Virus record (IMG/VR): IMGVR_UViG_2088090015_000031
Span: 1,547-29,203 of that record
DNA length: 27,657 bases
Source of the DNA: a virus
Direction: 5' to 3' (one strand)
The notes beneath the pieces are model-generated. The model was given only the letters and a program-made list of their open reading frames with translations. It was not told the origin of the DNA and made no database searches. A program made the translations under genes and the position numbers. Positions 7,132-14,354 of the stretch are shown here, one piece after another (position 1 is the stretch's first letter; every line of letters starts with the position of its first letter).

Positions 7132-9049
7132 AAAGTCCTGCGACACAGGCTAACTCCTGGTATCCAATTCCGGTATCTTCGGACTCTAACATTTCTCGAA
7201 AGTCAATTCCAACCGGGAAATCCTTAACCATCTGATCGTATATTTCCTGCGTAATCTCCTGGTAAGGGGCTTGTTCATAAATATGGTCGCTAAACGGAAA
7301 GAAACTAAGGCCGTTACAGCTATTCCAATTCTTATACACCCATGCAAGAACTTCGATCCATTCTTCCTCTTTGACATAAATAGACACACTCGGGTTATGT
7401 TCCGTCCATCGGTCAGCATATACTTTGTATAACTCCAATTGTTCAATTGCGTTACGCTCGGTTCTCGTAATAGCTTCATCTGGCACCTTCATCGGAAATT
7501 TGAAAACAGTCATGGAGTCTGGGTGTGTTTTCTCTGGTTCCCACGGAACCCCTTTCGCCTTTAGGAATTGAGTAACACAATCCTTATTATCACTGCGAAC
7601 AGAACGAATATAATAAGGAGCATATCTAGGATGAATACCACTACTGGAATCCACCAATTGGCTGACTGTTCCGCTTGGTTTAACGCAAGTAATTGCCGAT
7701 GAAATAGGAATACCCAGATAAGAAGCAAAATCAGTATTAACACTTCGAGCATAATTTCTCAAATCCTCCAGGGTATTTCCAAGATCAATTAGACCCCTCT
7801 CCAGGTCTCCTGCATATAGATCAAAGGCTCCTGAACCATTCATATAGGGGTGATCCATAATCCCAGTCAAAGACACTCCTAATAGACGTTCTTCTTCAGC
7901 ATTCTTTCTCCAGATTGGACGCAGATAGCGGAAATGGGTAAAGGTTGCCTGGATCGTGCCCAGAATGGTTGCCAATCTGACTTTGTTATAGATGTCATCA
8001 ATCTCGTCGTCTGGCCGAAGGACAGCCTCACTTAGATTGCAAAGTCCATTTGGTCGTAATACGATTTCACCACAGGGATTAGTACCGAAGTCGAAATTAT
8101 GGTTTCTAATTCCAGCAGATTTAATCTTTTTGATAGCTCCTTGACGGTTGAAGATTCCACGCTCTCCACTCTTAGATTCATACAGAGTTGCCCATTCTCG
8201 CAGGAAAGTCCCATTGTCAGGTTTCTCTGTGTATGCCACTGAATTGTTAGCCAGGGCGCGTTGTCCATCGAACTCATACCAGTTATTGGTTTTTGCATCA
8301 CGCATCCTATTGTCAGATAGATTACTCAAACTCAACAATGCAGATCGGCGAACCCCGCCAACAATAACTGCATCTGCTACGCAACAAATCAGATCATGGC
8401 ACTCTACAGAATTCAGCTTGCGGCCAGCCGCTCCCCGGAATATGCGGACTACCTGATTGAACAGCTTGACTAGTGGCTCCGGGCCACTCGCCCGACCGCC
8501 AAAGGTCCGCAACCGTGCCCCGGCAGGACGAACCTTGCTCACATCCCATTTTGGGATTGCCCCTGCATACAGCAGGGAAACCAATTCCCGTAGGGCTGAA
8601 GCCCATCCAATCCGGGAATCCTTGACCTTGATTACGGTATCCGTCTCATGGAATTCATCAGCTACTTCTGCCAAGTTGGAAATCAGTTGCCGTTCCACGG
8701 AGAACCCTGCACCAACCCCACACATGAGGATATACATGATTTCATCCAGGGTAACTGGAACATCCATTGGAGCATAGGAGCAATTGTAGATTGCCACATG
8801 ATCCCGTTCCGCTGCTGGTCCAGCGGTCATTAACAGCCGCATGGATGGCATTACATCCATCCGTAAGATAGCCGCTTCTAGTTCATCCCAAGGAATCTCT
8901 GCATAAGCCTGGGGGTGATTCTTGGTAATGTGCTGCTGTAAAAATACGATGGTGCGTCGAATAGTTTCTGGCCAAGTCTCTCTCCGCTGCTGTTCTGGTA
9001 GCCAACGGGCGTATCTGGATTGGTGAATATAATGTTGGTATAGATTCAA
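7121..9049 (-). CDS. nrdJ: Class II (adenosylcobalamin-dependent) ribonucleoside-triphosphate reductase
   Basis: 642 residues; makes deoxyribonucleotides with a coenzyme-B12 radical. Every expected Cys is visible. NPCGEI has the thiyl-radical C326, and C337 follows exactly 11 residues later, as C408/C419 in the Lactobacillus leichmannii enzyme. C90 in YNCSYAP matches C119. The C-terminal shuttle pair is C635/C640 in ACVAGLCEI. The radical-barrel motif KPSGTVSQLV is present. It is shorter than the roughly 740-residue Lactobacillus enzyme. The start is a TTG overlapping the upstream stop (TTGA) with GGAG 10 bases before. Being oxygen-independent, it works in aerobic or anaerobic hosts if B12 is available. 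Confidence 0.95.
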   Translation of the reverse strand: MNLYQHYIHQSRYARWLPEQQRRETWPETIRRTIVFLQQHITKNHPQAYAEIPWDELEAAILRMDVMPSMRLLMTAGPAAERDHVAIYNCSYAPMDVPVTLDEIMYILMCGVGAGFSVERQLISNLAEVADEFHETDTVIKVKDSRIGWASALRELVSLLYAGAIPKWDVSKVRPAGARLRTFGGRASGPEPLVKLFNQVVRIFRGAAGRKLNSVECHDLICCVADAVIVGGVRRSALLSLSNLSDNRMRDAKTNNWYEFDGQRALANNSVAYTEKPDNGTFLREWATLYESKSGERGIFNRQGAIKKIKSAGIRNHNFDFGTNPCGEIVLRPNGLCNLSEAVLRPDDEIDDIYNKVRLATILGTIQATFTHFRYLRPIWRKNAEEERLLGVSLTGIMDHPYMNGSGAFDLYAGDLERGLIDLGNTLEDLRNYARSVNTDFASYLGIPISSAITCVKPSGTVSQLVDSSSGIHPRYAPYYIRSVRSDNKDCVTQFLKAKGVPWEPEKTHPDSMTVFKFPMKVPDEAITRTERNAIEQLELYKVYADRWTEHNPSVSIYVKEEEWIEVLAWVYKNWNSCNGLSFFPFSDHIYEQAPYQEITQEIYDQMVKDFPVGIDFREMLESEDTGIGYQELACVAGLCEI

Positions 9050-9219
9050 AAGGATTGTTCTCCTGTGTTATTGTCTGGATCGGGCAAAGGAAAATCCTCA
9101 TTCAGGTCTTCCTCTGCCTCTTGCTCTTGTACCTCAAACAAACGTCTCTTACGATAAGTATTCCGTAACTCCAAATCCTTATCCCCTGGTTTTTTATTTC
9201 TCAAACTCTGGTATTTCAT
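9046..9219 (-). CDS. Small charged protein, unknown function (57 aa)
   Basis: 57 residues: a basic N-terminal half (SLRNKKPGDKD, TYRKRRLF) and an acidic tail (QEAEEDLNED). Its stop overlaps the TTG start of nrdJ, which suggests coupled translation. The start is uncertain: an in-frame ATG lies 12 bases upstream (9231) and neither has a strong ribosome site. It overlaps the 3' end of the upstream 61-aa gene. Confidence 0.55.
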   Translation of the reverse strand: MKYQSLRNKKPGDKDLELRNTYRKRRLFEVQEQEAEEDLNEDFPLPDPDNNTGEQSF

Positions 9220-9379
9220 TATCCATTCCATATTTGTGACAGATAAAATCAAATTTATCTTCGATGGTCTCCGAGAAAGTATGAACCAGAGTCTCACTGT
9301 CCAACTGCAACAGTTCCATCAACTCTATCTCTGGGACATTCTCAATCAGAAATACTTTCAATTCTTCTAGGGTAATCAT
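9194..9379 (-). CDS. Small acidic helical protein (61 aa)
   Basis: 61 residues, acidic, predicted as two or three helices (TLEELKVFLIE, ELMELLQLDSETLV). Start supported by AAGGG with 6-base spacing, 10 bases after the preceding gene. No family recognised. Confidence 0.6.
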   Translation of the reverse strand: MITLEELKVFLIENVPEIELMELLQLDSETLVHTFSETIEDKFDFICHKYGMDNEIPEFEK

Positions 9380-9388
9380 GGCATACCC

Positions 9389-9637
9389 TTAGAAAGGAAT
9401 TTCATCCTCACGTAGCAAGCGGTCCAACCCTGCCTTGATCCGAAATAGAAAGTTCAGCAATACCCTTAATAGATTGTTGGTGAACACCACTCCAGAGGTA
9501 AGAATCCGAAAGACCCCATCCAGGGTATGTTCCAGGACGTTGATTGTGGTGCCTCCAGCCGAATCTACCCCTTTCACCACGAGGTCTGTGGTTTTGTCCA
9601 GACCCTTCGCCAACAATTCATTTACTTTACCGATCAT
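9389..9637 (-). CDS. Small amphipathic or membrane-associated protein, possible lysis or membrane role (82 aa)
   Basis: 82 residues. The C-terminal half (about 42-70) is hydrophobic with interspersed Arg: VFRILTSGVVFTNNLLRVLL, then NFLFRIKAGLDRLL. This could be one membrane-bound or amphipathic helix, and the end is charged (REDEIPF). A perfect GGAGG lies 6 bases before the ATG, and the start overlaps the phosphoesterase stop. It is the only hydrophobic small protein near the endolysin side of the array, so a holin-like role is conceivable but not shown. Confidence 0.62.
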   Translation of the reverse strand: MIGKVNELLAKGLDKTTDLVVKGVDSAGGTTINVLEHTLDGVFRILTSGVVFTNNLLRVLLNFLFRIKAGLDRLLREDEIPF

Positions 9638-10404
9638 TTTTTACCTCCATATTTCTGTTTAAGGTAGTCCAGAGAAACAAACATTTCATCAAATACCCCA
9701 TCTTTTACATCATGTAACACAATTAAACCCCTCCAATGCTGATTACTCTGAACATCTAAATAGCCCTCGTCGTGCATATAACATGATCCGGCAATGATCC
9801 CCGTAATCTGCCTACCATCAGCACGCCTACCTGTAGCGATTTGCTTGCCCTGCTGGTGTCCTGCAATACAACTCATATGTTTCTTGGAGAGCAAGGCCTG
9901 GGCCGATGTAATTGGCCTACCCATAACCCCGGATGTGAAGTAATGGCTGAATGCCACCCCCTCCACAACAACCACTTCCAGGAAAGGGTGAATCTCCCAA
10001 CCAAATGCTGCATAAGCCAAATCATCCAAGGAAATCAACCCTTCAAGCTTTGGATCACGGTTGATTGCTTTATTGATTCGTTGTTCGTGATTACCAATGA
10101 GCATAATCTTACGGGGCCGATAGACAGCATGTTTATTCTGCTTTTGTCTATCAGCTTCAATCTCAATTGGCAGCAGCAAGGCCATCATCGCCTCTTGCCC
10201 TGCACCAATATCATTGGTGTATCTCCGACCCTCGAAGCCCTTAGTGCCCACATCATAGGTACATAGGCTAGGCATATCTGTGAAGTCCCCAATACAAACT
10301 ATTACATCTGGTTTCTTCTCTGTGATATACTCACCAATCCAGGTTAGGAATGTGAAATCCTCGTCTGGTTTGGCCTGTACATCTGGTATAACTAGAATTT
10401 TCAA
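9634..10404 (-). CDS. Calcineurin-like metallophosphoesterase / putative DNA repair exonuclease
   Basis: 256 residues. Two-metal phosphoesterase motifs occur in order: ILVIPDVQ (D8, with Gln where His is common), CIGDFTDMPS (motif II) and LIGNHEQR (motif III). Late His residues in SHYF and AGHQQGK can be ligands. In phages this family includes Mre11/SbcD-like nucleases and protein or nucleotide phosphatases; position beside exonuclease, SSB and nuclease genes favours DNA processing. It starts at TTG, 4 bases after the upstream stop, with AGGAGG 11 bases before; no better start is visible. The Gln in motif I could alter metal preference. Confidence 0.85.
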   Translation of the reverse strand: MKILVIPDVQAKPDEDFTFLTWIGEYITEKKPDVIVCIGDFTDMPSLCTYDVGTKGFEGRRYTNDIGAGQEAMMALLLPIEIEADRQKQNKHAVYRPRKIMLIGNHEQRINKAINRDPKLEGLISLDDLAYAAFGWEIHPFLEVVVVEGVAFSHYFTSGVMGRPITSAQALLSKKHMSCIAGHQQGKQIATGRRADGRQITGIIAGSCYMHDEGYLDVQSNQHWRGLIVLHDVKDGVFDEMFVSLDYLKQKYGGKK

Positions 10405-10408
10405 GTTA

Positions 10409-10750
10409 TTATTTTCCTCCTGCTCTTTTTACCAATTCAATAAAATGGGCTGCATCCAGAATAACCAATGGCTTGCTTCGGTCCTGCTTAATAAACACCA
10501 CTGGTTCATGGCTCCCATGCGTCTTGGCTTGTTCATAGAAACCATAGACAGCTATCGCATGGCGAGACTTGGCTTCAATCTGGTAGGGAAAGCATTCTCG
10601 TGCTGCCCTGGATAGTTGAACATCCTCCCCATCGGCTCCCATCGACGTTGATTTACAATCGTCTGGATGGAGACTGAATTTATCAATTAGCTGGTCCCGA
10701 ACCCACTGCTGAAATACCCTACCCTTTGATTTGGCTGAACTCGGCTTCAT
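10409..10750 (-). CDS. PD-(D/E)XK-type endonuclease (Holliday-junction-resolvase-like)
   Basis: 113 residues. An N-terminal helix KGRVFQQWVRDQL carries a Glu-equivalent position, then GEDVQLS gives the acidic residue and PYQIEAKSR the E-x-K of the nuclease core. This is the compact VRR-NUC/resolvase-like form often seen in phages next to exonuclease and phosphoesterase genes. I start at the ATG after AAAGGA, since the earlier GTG would lie wholly inside the upstream gene. Likely cleaves branched or foreign DNA; substrate not determinable here. Confidence 0.75.
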   Translation of the reverse strand: MKPSSAKSKGRVFQQWVRDQLIDKFSLHPDDCKSTSMGADGEDVQLSRAARECFPYQIEAKSRHAIAVYGFYEQAKTHGSHEPVVFIKQDRSKPLVILDAAHFIELVKRAGGK

Positions 10751-10757
10751 ACATTTA

Positions 10758-10937
10758 TTATCCTTTGTCTTGAACAAGTACACCTGCCAGAAACTGATCC
10801 AGCCGAATCAATATGGTATTGTCTTGCACTGCACTACGGTAGTGTCGTAAAGCCAACAATACTAGGCTCACTTCGGAAGTGGTCTCCAATTCAATTGTCA
10901 CTGGGGTGAAGATTGCTTTTGTTTGCACAAGTTTCAT
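10758..10937 (-). CDS. Small hypothetical protein (59 aa)
   Basis: 59 residues, apparently a beta-strand region (AIFTPVTIELETTSEVSLV) then a helix and LIRLDQFLAGVLVQ. It begins inside the exonuclease stop (ATGA), with GGGAG 8 bases upstream, and ends just before the nuclease start. Placement suggests a partner of a DNA-processing enzyme; function unknown. Confidence 0.68.
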   Translation of the reverse strand: MKLVQTKAIFTPVTIELETTSEVSLVLLALRHYRSAVQDNTILIRLDQFLAGVLVQDKG

Positions 10938-11620
10938 CTAGGGAACTCCCATAATTCTCCCGGCTTTTGCCGTATTCTGACCAGTCTCGCATTCAATAAC
11001 ATCTTGTCTTCAGCCTCCAAGACATCTGGATAGAAGCGATTATAGGCCGTATAAGCCGCTCTAAACAGTTCTGGCTCTCCCACACACCCTTTTAAAATTA
11101 AAGCCGCCTTGACCCCTCCTATGCCTTTTAAACCGGGTATATCGTCAGTGCTGTCCCCCATCAGTATCTGCTTGTAGAAAAACTGGAGTCCCTGTTCTGG
11201 CGTAACCTCATAATGTTCATTTGTTATGAAATTAAAATGCTTGCCTGGGATTTGATCCAAGTCTTTGTCAACCGTACAAATTACTGTATCAGGATGTTGC
11301 ATCTGATAAATACCCATTGCATCATCGGCTTCTTCCCCCCAAGCTACCGTGGCATTCCAATCCTTTAGTAAGTAATTGATAATGCCCTCGTAGTGCCTGG
11401 GTTTGGGCTGCTTCCTGCTGCCTTTATATTCTGGATAGAGTGTCTTGCGAAAGTTGCCATCACTATCAGACAGATATAATTTATACTGGGTTGCATCTGA
11501 TTCATCCAGAATCTTTTCGATCCAATCAGTTATCTGCCGATGGGATTCGCTAATTCTTCGATGTTCTGTAGCGAACCCCACTCGGTACACCAATAAATCC
11601 CCATCAATCAAACAGATCAT
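10934..11620 (-). CDS. 5'-3' exonuclease (flap-endonuclease family)
   Basis: 228 residues. FEN/PolI-5'-nuclease features in order: LIDGDLLVY (D6, D8), the AWGEEADDA acidic cluster (about 96-100), VDKDLDQIPG (about 118-126), then GDSTDDIPGLKGIGGVKAA (about 155-172). The last carries metal-binding Asp residues and the H3TH DNA-binding motif. Like T7 gp6 it would remove RNA primers and degrade host DNA, standing in for the 5' nuclease domain missing from the phage polymerase. Start overlaps the previous stop (ATGA). Confidence 0.92.
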   Translation of the reverse strand: MICLIDGDLLVYRVGFATEHRRISESHRQITDWIEKILDESDATQYKLYLSDSDGNFRKTLYPEYKGSRKQPKPRHYEGIINYLLKDWNATVAWGEEADDAMGIYQMQHPDTVICTVDKDLDQIPGKHFNFITNEHYEVTPEQGLQFFYKQILMGDSTDDIPGLKGIGGVKAALILKGCVGEPELFRAAYTAYNRFYPDVLEAEDKMLLNARLVRIRQKPGELWEFPR

Positions 11621-11835
11621 TCCATCAAAGCACGGAGTTTGTCCGCAACATTCCGGGCGTGAGAAGCTTCTGACGCTGCTGCTTCGGACTCAAATCGAGC
11701 CGTGACAGCCTCCACATTGCGCTGTTCAGCCTCACGATCTTTGTCCAGGGCCAGGGCATCCAAATCTTTGATACCCAGAGTAAGGTAGTTCAGGATACCG
11801 GCCACCGATTTACGAGAACAGAAAAAGAATGCCAT
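11617..11835 (-). CDS. Small Ala/Glu-rich helical protein (72 aa)
   Basis: 72 residues. A short hydrophobic start (MAFFFCSRKSVAGILNYL) is followed by a charged Ala-rich helix (REAEQRNVEAVTARFESEAA) likely to form a coiled coil. The ATG with GGAG 9 bases upstream is preferred over a TTG 15 bases earlier. It lies between SSB and exonuclease, overlapping the latter by ATGA. Unknown function. Confidence 0.6.
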   Translation of the reverse strand: MAFFFCSRKSVAGILNYLTLGIKDLDALALDKDREAEQRNVEAVTARFESEAAASEASHARNVADKLRALME

Positions 11836-11850
11836 TTTTATTATCTCCAA

Positions 11851-12456
11851 TTAGAAAGGAATATCATCGTCAATATCAGCGAAACCCTTTGCAGGTTCAG
11901 ACTTTGCTTTTTTCGATGTATTGACGCCACCGTTGCCACTAACTTCTTTTTCAGGAATGAAACCATCCATTACCTGATCTTCAAATTGAGAAGCCAATTT
12001 CAAAACCTCTGCCACCGATGCTTGCTTGTTTTGGCTTTGGAAATATGAAATAGCATAGCCAATTGCACTTTGCCGGATAATGTAGCCTTGCTTTTCTTTG
12101 TCGAACTCAAACTTATCCGCATCTAACTTGTTCTTTGCTGCCCAGTCCGTGCCACCAGACTGTTTAGCCCTGTCATAAGACTTGCTGGCAGGTTTATCAT
12201 CGAAATCAGTGGCATCAGATTCCTTGATCCCAGTCCAGTTCCAATACTTGCCACTCTTTTCCAGAGACACTTCATAGAACTTCCCTGGGAGACAATCTTG
12301 GACTTCTGAATAGGCATCCTCATTTGCCCAGTCCAGGAGAACCTTGTAATTGTCTGGTTTGGATTCCGTGGCATAGTCCACTCGAATCTCTTTCCAACGC
12401 CGCTTACCCTCTTTCTTGGTCTCAATGTCTCCTACTTCGATAATCTTAATCAGCAT
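11851..12456 (-). CDS. Single-stranded DNA-binding protein (phage SSB)
   Basis: 201 residues. The N-terminal part is beta-rich with aromatics (RRWKEIRVDYAT, KYWNWTGI), a Lys/Asp linker follows, and the protein ends ADIDDDIPF. That acidic tip with D-D-I-P-F is the classic protein-interaction tail of SSBs. Position between polymerase and 5' exonuclease matches T7 gp2.5-type placement. AGAGGA lies 6 bases before the ATG. A second helical segment (about 125-165) has no SSB counterpart I recognise. Confidence 0.8.
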   Translation of the reverse strand: MLIKIIEVGDIETKKEGKRRWKEIRVDYATESKPDNYKVLLDWANEDAYSEVQDCLPGKFYEVSLEKSGKYWNWTGIKESDATDFDDKPASKSYDRAKQSGGTDWAAKNKLDADKFEFDKEKQGYIIRQSAIGYAISYFQSQNKQASVAEVLKLASQFEDQVMDGFIPEKEVSGNGGVNTSKKAKSEPAKGFADIDDDIPF

Positions 12457-12467
12457 TCACAATCCTC

Positions 12468-12560
12468 TCAATTAGACAAAGCATTTATAAAAAGGTAGAC
12501 CCATAGTGCAAAACCCGATCCTGCAAAAAACCACATCAACAAATTAACTACTTTTTCCAT
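12468..12560 (-). CDS. Tiny single-pass membrane protein (30 aa)
   Basis: 30 residues, almost entirely one membrane helix (VNLLMWFFAGSGFALWVYLF), with Lys at position 3. GGGGGAG stands 5 bases before the ATG, stronger than at many neighbours. It overlaps the 3' end of the upstream 39-aa gene in another frame. Function unknown; possible inner-membrane regulator or lysis helper. Confidence 0.62.
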   Translation of the reverse strand: MEKVVNLLMWFFAGSGFALWVYLFINALSN

Positions 12561-12663
12561 TCAGTCTCCCCCACAGATATACTTCATATGCAGTAACTAC
12601 AAACCCATTATAGAGAGCATTGATACTGTGCAGTATCCCAAGAATTACCAAAGCAACAATCAT
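12544..12663 (-). CDS. Small membrane protein (39 aa)
   Basis: 39 residues with an N-terminal hydrophobic helix (MIVALVILGILHSI) and a polar Lys-containing end. The ATG overlaps the stop of the C-terminal polymerase gene (ATGA), and its 3' end overlaps the 30-aa gene. Likely membrane-inserted; function unknown. Confidence 0.58.
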   Translation of the reverse strand: MIVALVILGILHSINALYNGFVVTAYEVYLWGRLNGKSS

Positions 12664-13373
12664 TCCATTCTCCCCCAGTTCATTCCGACCTCTACCTCAC
12701 CCCTAAAGGGTACGTTCAGAGGAACCTTGTAGACAGCCTCAAAATTCTTTGGTATATCCACTAGACATTGCTGGAGTATATCACAAACCTCCTTAATAAG
12801 CAATTGGTCATTCACAACATCCAACACAATGCTATCGTGGACAGTATTGATGAACAACACTCCTGGTTTGTGGGCCAGTCGGCGATAGGCTGAAATCCGG
12901 CCTAACTCCATCAGTTGGGCAGCTAAACCCTGCACTGGATAGTTCAGCATACAGGTCCGGGGCCAAGCAATATCCCCGTTATACTTGTTCTCCACCATCC
13001 CAAAGCCATACTCTCGGCCAGTGGGTAGCCTGTACACGCCAGTCTGGGGAATTTCCTCTAGGAGGGAATCATGCCAGCTTGCTACCCCTGAATATTTCTC
13101 ATAGAATGTATCAATGGCATCTTGCCAGAACTTCGGATTACTAGACACATCCATGAAATCTGGATCATGGGCATAGCTAAATGCAGAACCTCCATAGATC
13201 AATCGAAAAACAAAGATTTTCGCTATATGCCGAATAGGGAATCCAAACAGCTTCATGTTCTCACTGTGCATATCGTAATTCTGATATGTCAGTTCCTCCA
13301 TCCCTACTTTATCTTGTGCTAGATATACACAGACTGCCCATTCCAATGCTTTTGCATCAACTTGTATGAGCAT
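12660..13373 (-). CDS. DNA polymerase A, C-terminal fragment: palm and fingers (motifs A, B, C)
   Basis: 237 residues holding the whole catalytic centre. Motif A is QVDAKALEW (D6, E11), motif B RHIAKIFVFRLIYGG (R48, K52, Y60, G61) and motif C TVHDSIV (H179, D180). All catalytic Asp residues are intact. It starts only five residues before the motif A Asp, where an unbroken polymerase would continue from the thumb. Upstream of the ATG the frame stays open for a few codons reading CFEAQG, so the gene is the cut second half of the polymerase whose first half ends at 16048. GAGG, made by the native GAG-GCC codons, lies 8 bases before the ATG and could allow independent translation. Presumably associates with the N-terminal fragment. 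Confidence 0.92.
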   Translation of the reverse strand: MLIQVDAKALEWAVCVYLAQDKVGMEELTYQNYDMHSENMKLFGFPIRHIAKIFVFRLIYGGSAFSYAHDPDFMDVSSNPKFWQDAIDTFYEKYSGVASWHDSLLEEIPQTGVYRLPTGREYGFGMVENKYNGDIAWPRTCMLNYPVQGLAAQLMELGRISAYRRLAHKPGVLFINTVHDSIVLDVVNDQLLIKEVCDILQQCLVDIPKNFEAVYKVPLNVPFRGEVEVGMNWGRME

Positions 13374-13382
13374 ACCCTGGGC

Positions 13383-13388
13383 CTCAAA
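13383..13388. repeat. TTTGAG hexamer at the right break point of the split polymerase
   Basis: On the minus strand TTT GAG is in phase with the polymerase C-terminal frame (Phe-Glu). The same hexamer in the same codon phase ends the N-terminal fragment at 16056-16051. The two copies bound the 2668-bp interruption. Confidence 0.75.
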
Positions 13389-13545
13389 ACACTGGGAGAG
13401 CCAGGAATTCCTCTTCGGTCATGTTCAACAATTCTACTTGGCACTCATATTTCATGCTCTTGACTATCTCCCCAACAGCCAAAGTGGAAGGTATAGGTGT
13501 ATAAAAAACATGACCATTCTTTGCTTTAAATTTTATAACCTGCAT
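13384..13545 (-). CDS. Inserted gene 8: small protein (53 aa)
   Basis: 53 residues. Start MQVIKFKAKNG, then TPIPSTLAVGEIVKSM and an acidic end NMTEEEFLALPVF. GGAG stands 6 bases before the chosen ATG; earlier in-frame ATGs overlap the previous gene. Its stop codon lies inside the right-hand TTTGAG repeat, so it ends exactly at the polymerase break. Unknown function. Confidence 0.65.
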   Translation of the reverse strand: MQVIKFKAKNGHVFYTPIPSTLAVGEIVKSMKYECQVELLNMTEEEFLALPVF

Positions 13546-13546
13546 A

Positions 13547-13930
13547 TTAAACTCCATACAATACTGCTTGGAACAATGCAACCCGATCCTCTTTTTTCAA
13601 CAAATTAAATCTGGCTGCTAGATGGGTTGCGGCCAGGAATTTGGTATAAAAAACAAGGTCCTCTGTGAGAATGATATTCACAATCCCTTTCTTAAAGGAT
13701 GAAAAGCCGGATTCTGCTGGCAAACAAACCTCATTGCCAGGATGGGAACCGCCTAGTTCATAACCTTCATCCAGGAGAGTATTTATAAACTTGGTTAGAT
13801 TACCGGGTTCCACCAACACAAGCCAATCGGCATCGGTATCCATTGGTGGAGGCTGGCAAGTCACTCGACTGCCAACCGCTTTCATCATCCGAGCAAGCTT
13901 TTTCAGGGCAAGGCTAGGCCGATCCTCCAT
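13547..13930 (-). CDS. Inserted gene 7: nucleotidyltransferase-fold-like protein (127 aa)
   Basis: 127 residues. PPMDTDADWLVLV gives an acidic D-x-D pattern at the end of a strand, followed by a helix (LTKFINTLLDEGYELGG) and strand SFKKGIVNIILTED. The order resembles minimal nucleotidyltransferase folds, then a helical tail FLAATHLAARFNLL. GGAGG 7 bases before the ATG fixes the start, which overlaps the previous stop (TGATG). Activity is inferred from the fold pattern only. Confidence 0.7.
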   Translation of the reverse strand: MEDRPSLALKKLARMMKAVGSRVTCQPPPMDTDADWLVLVEPGNLTKFINTLLDEGYELGGSHPGNEVCLPAESGFSSFKKGIVNIILTEDLVFYTKFLAATHLAARFNLLKKEDRVALFQAVLYGV

Positions 13931-14088
13931 CAGTTTGCCTCCAGGCATGGCTCTTGTGGAACACAAGGGCAATTCTCCTGCAAACAACCATACTTCATAA
14001 CTGTGGAGGCTGGTGTCTCACAAGTAGGGCAAAGAGTCTCGCTCTCTTGGACCATCTTGGCATATTCAGCATACAGATTAACAAACAT
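13930..14088 (-). CDS. Inserted gene 6: zinc-ribbon-like small protein (52 aa)
   Basis: 52 residues with TLCPTCETP (C-x-x-C) and GCLQENCPCVPQEPC (clustered Cys), a plausible one-zinc ribbon. GGAG precedes the ATG by 6 bases. The ATG overlaps the upstream stop (TAATG) and the stop overlaps the next start (TGATG). Unknown function. Confidence 0.65.
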   Translation of the reverse strand: MFVNLYAEYAKMVQESETLCPTCETPASTVMKYGCLQENCPCVPQEPCLEAN

Positions 14089-14354
14089 TATTTCTCCTTT
14101 TTGGTTTCTTCAATGTAACGTTTAATTGCTGCATCGGCCACACACCGCAAGGCAGCAGCAGTGAATGGGCCTTTGTAGGCATCAAGTAGTTCTTGATCAC
14201 TCAAGCTTGTTATGCTCCGAACACGGTACTTCAGGTCTTTACAGAAATGGGGTTCCTCAATAAATTCCCAACGCTCCCAGTTCGGATTGTAAAACTCAAC
14301 ATCCTCTCCATCTGCCCATTGTTTGATAATATCTGCATGTTTTCTTGGTTTCAT
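14088..14354 (-). CDS. Inserted gene 5: conserved small phage protein (88 aa)
   Basis: 88 residues starting MKPRKHADIIKQWADG, then FYNPNWERWEF and KYRVRSI. I recognise this pattern from memory as a widespread short phage protein without assigned function (a beta-rich N-terminal module). The rest is a helical tail ending TKKEK. It overlaps the 386-aa gene by ATGA and the zinc-ribbon gene by TAATG. Confidence 0.68.
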   Translation of the reverse strand: MKPRKHADIIKQWADGEDVEFYNPNWERWEFIEEPHFCKDLKYRVRSITSLSDQELLDAYKGPFTAAALRCVADAAIKRYIEETKKEK

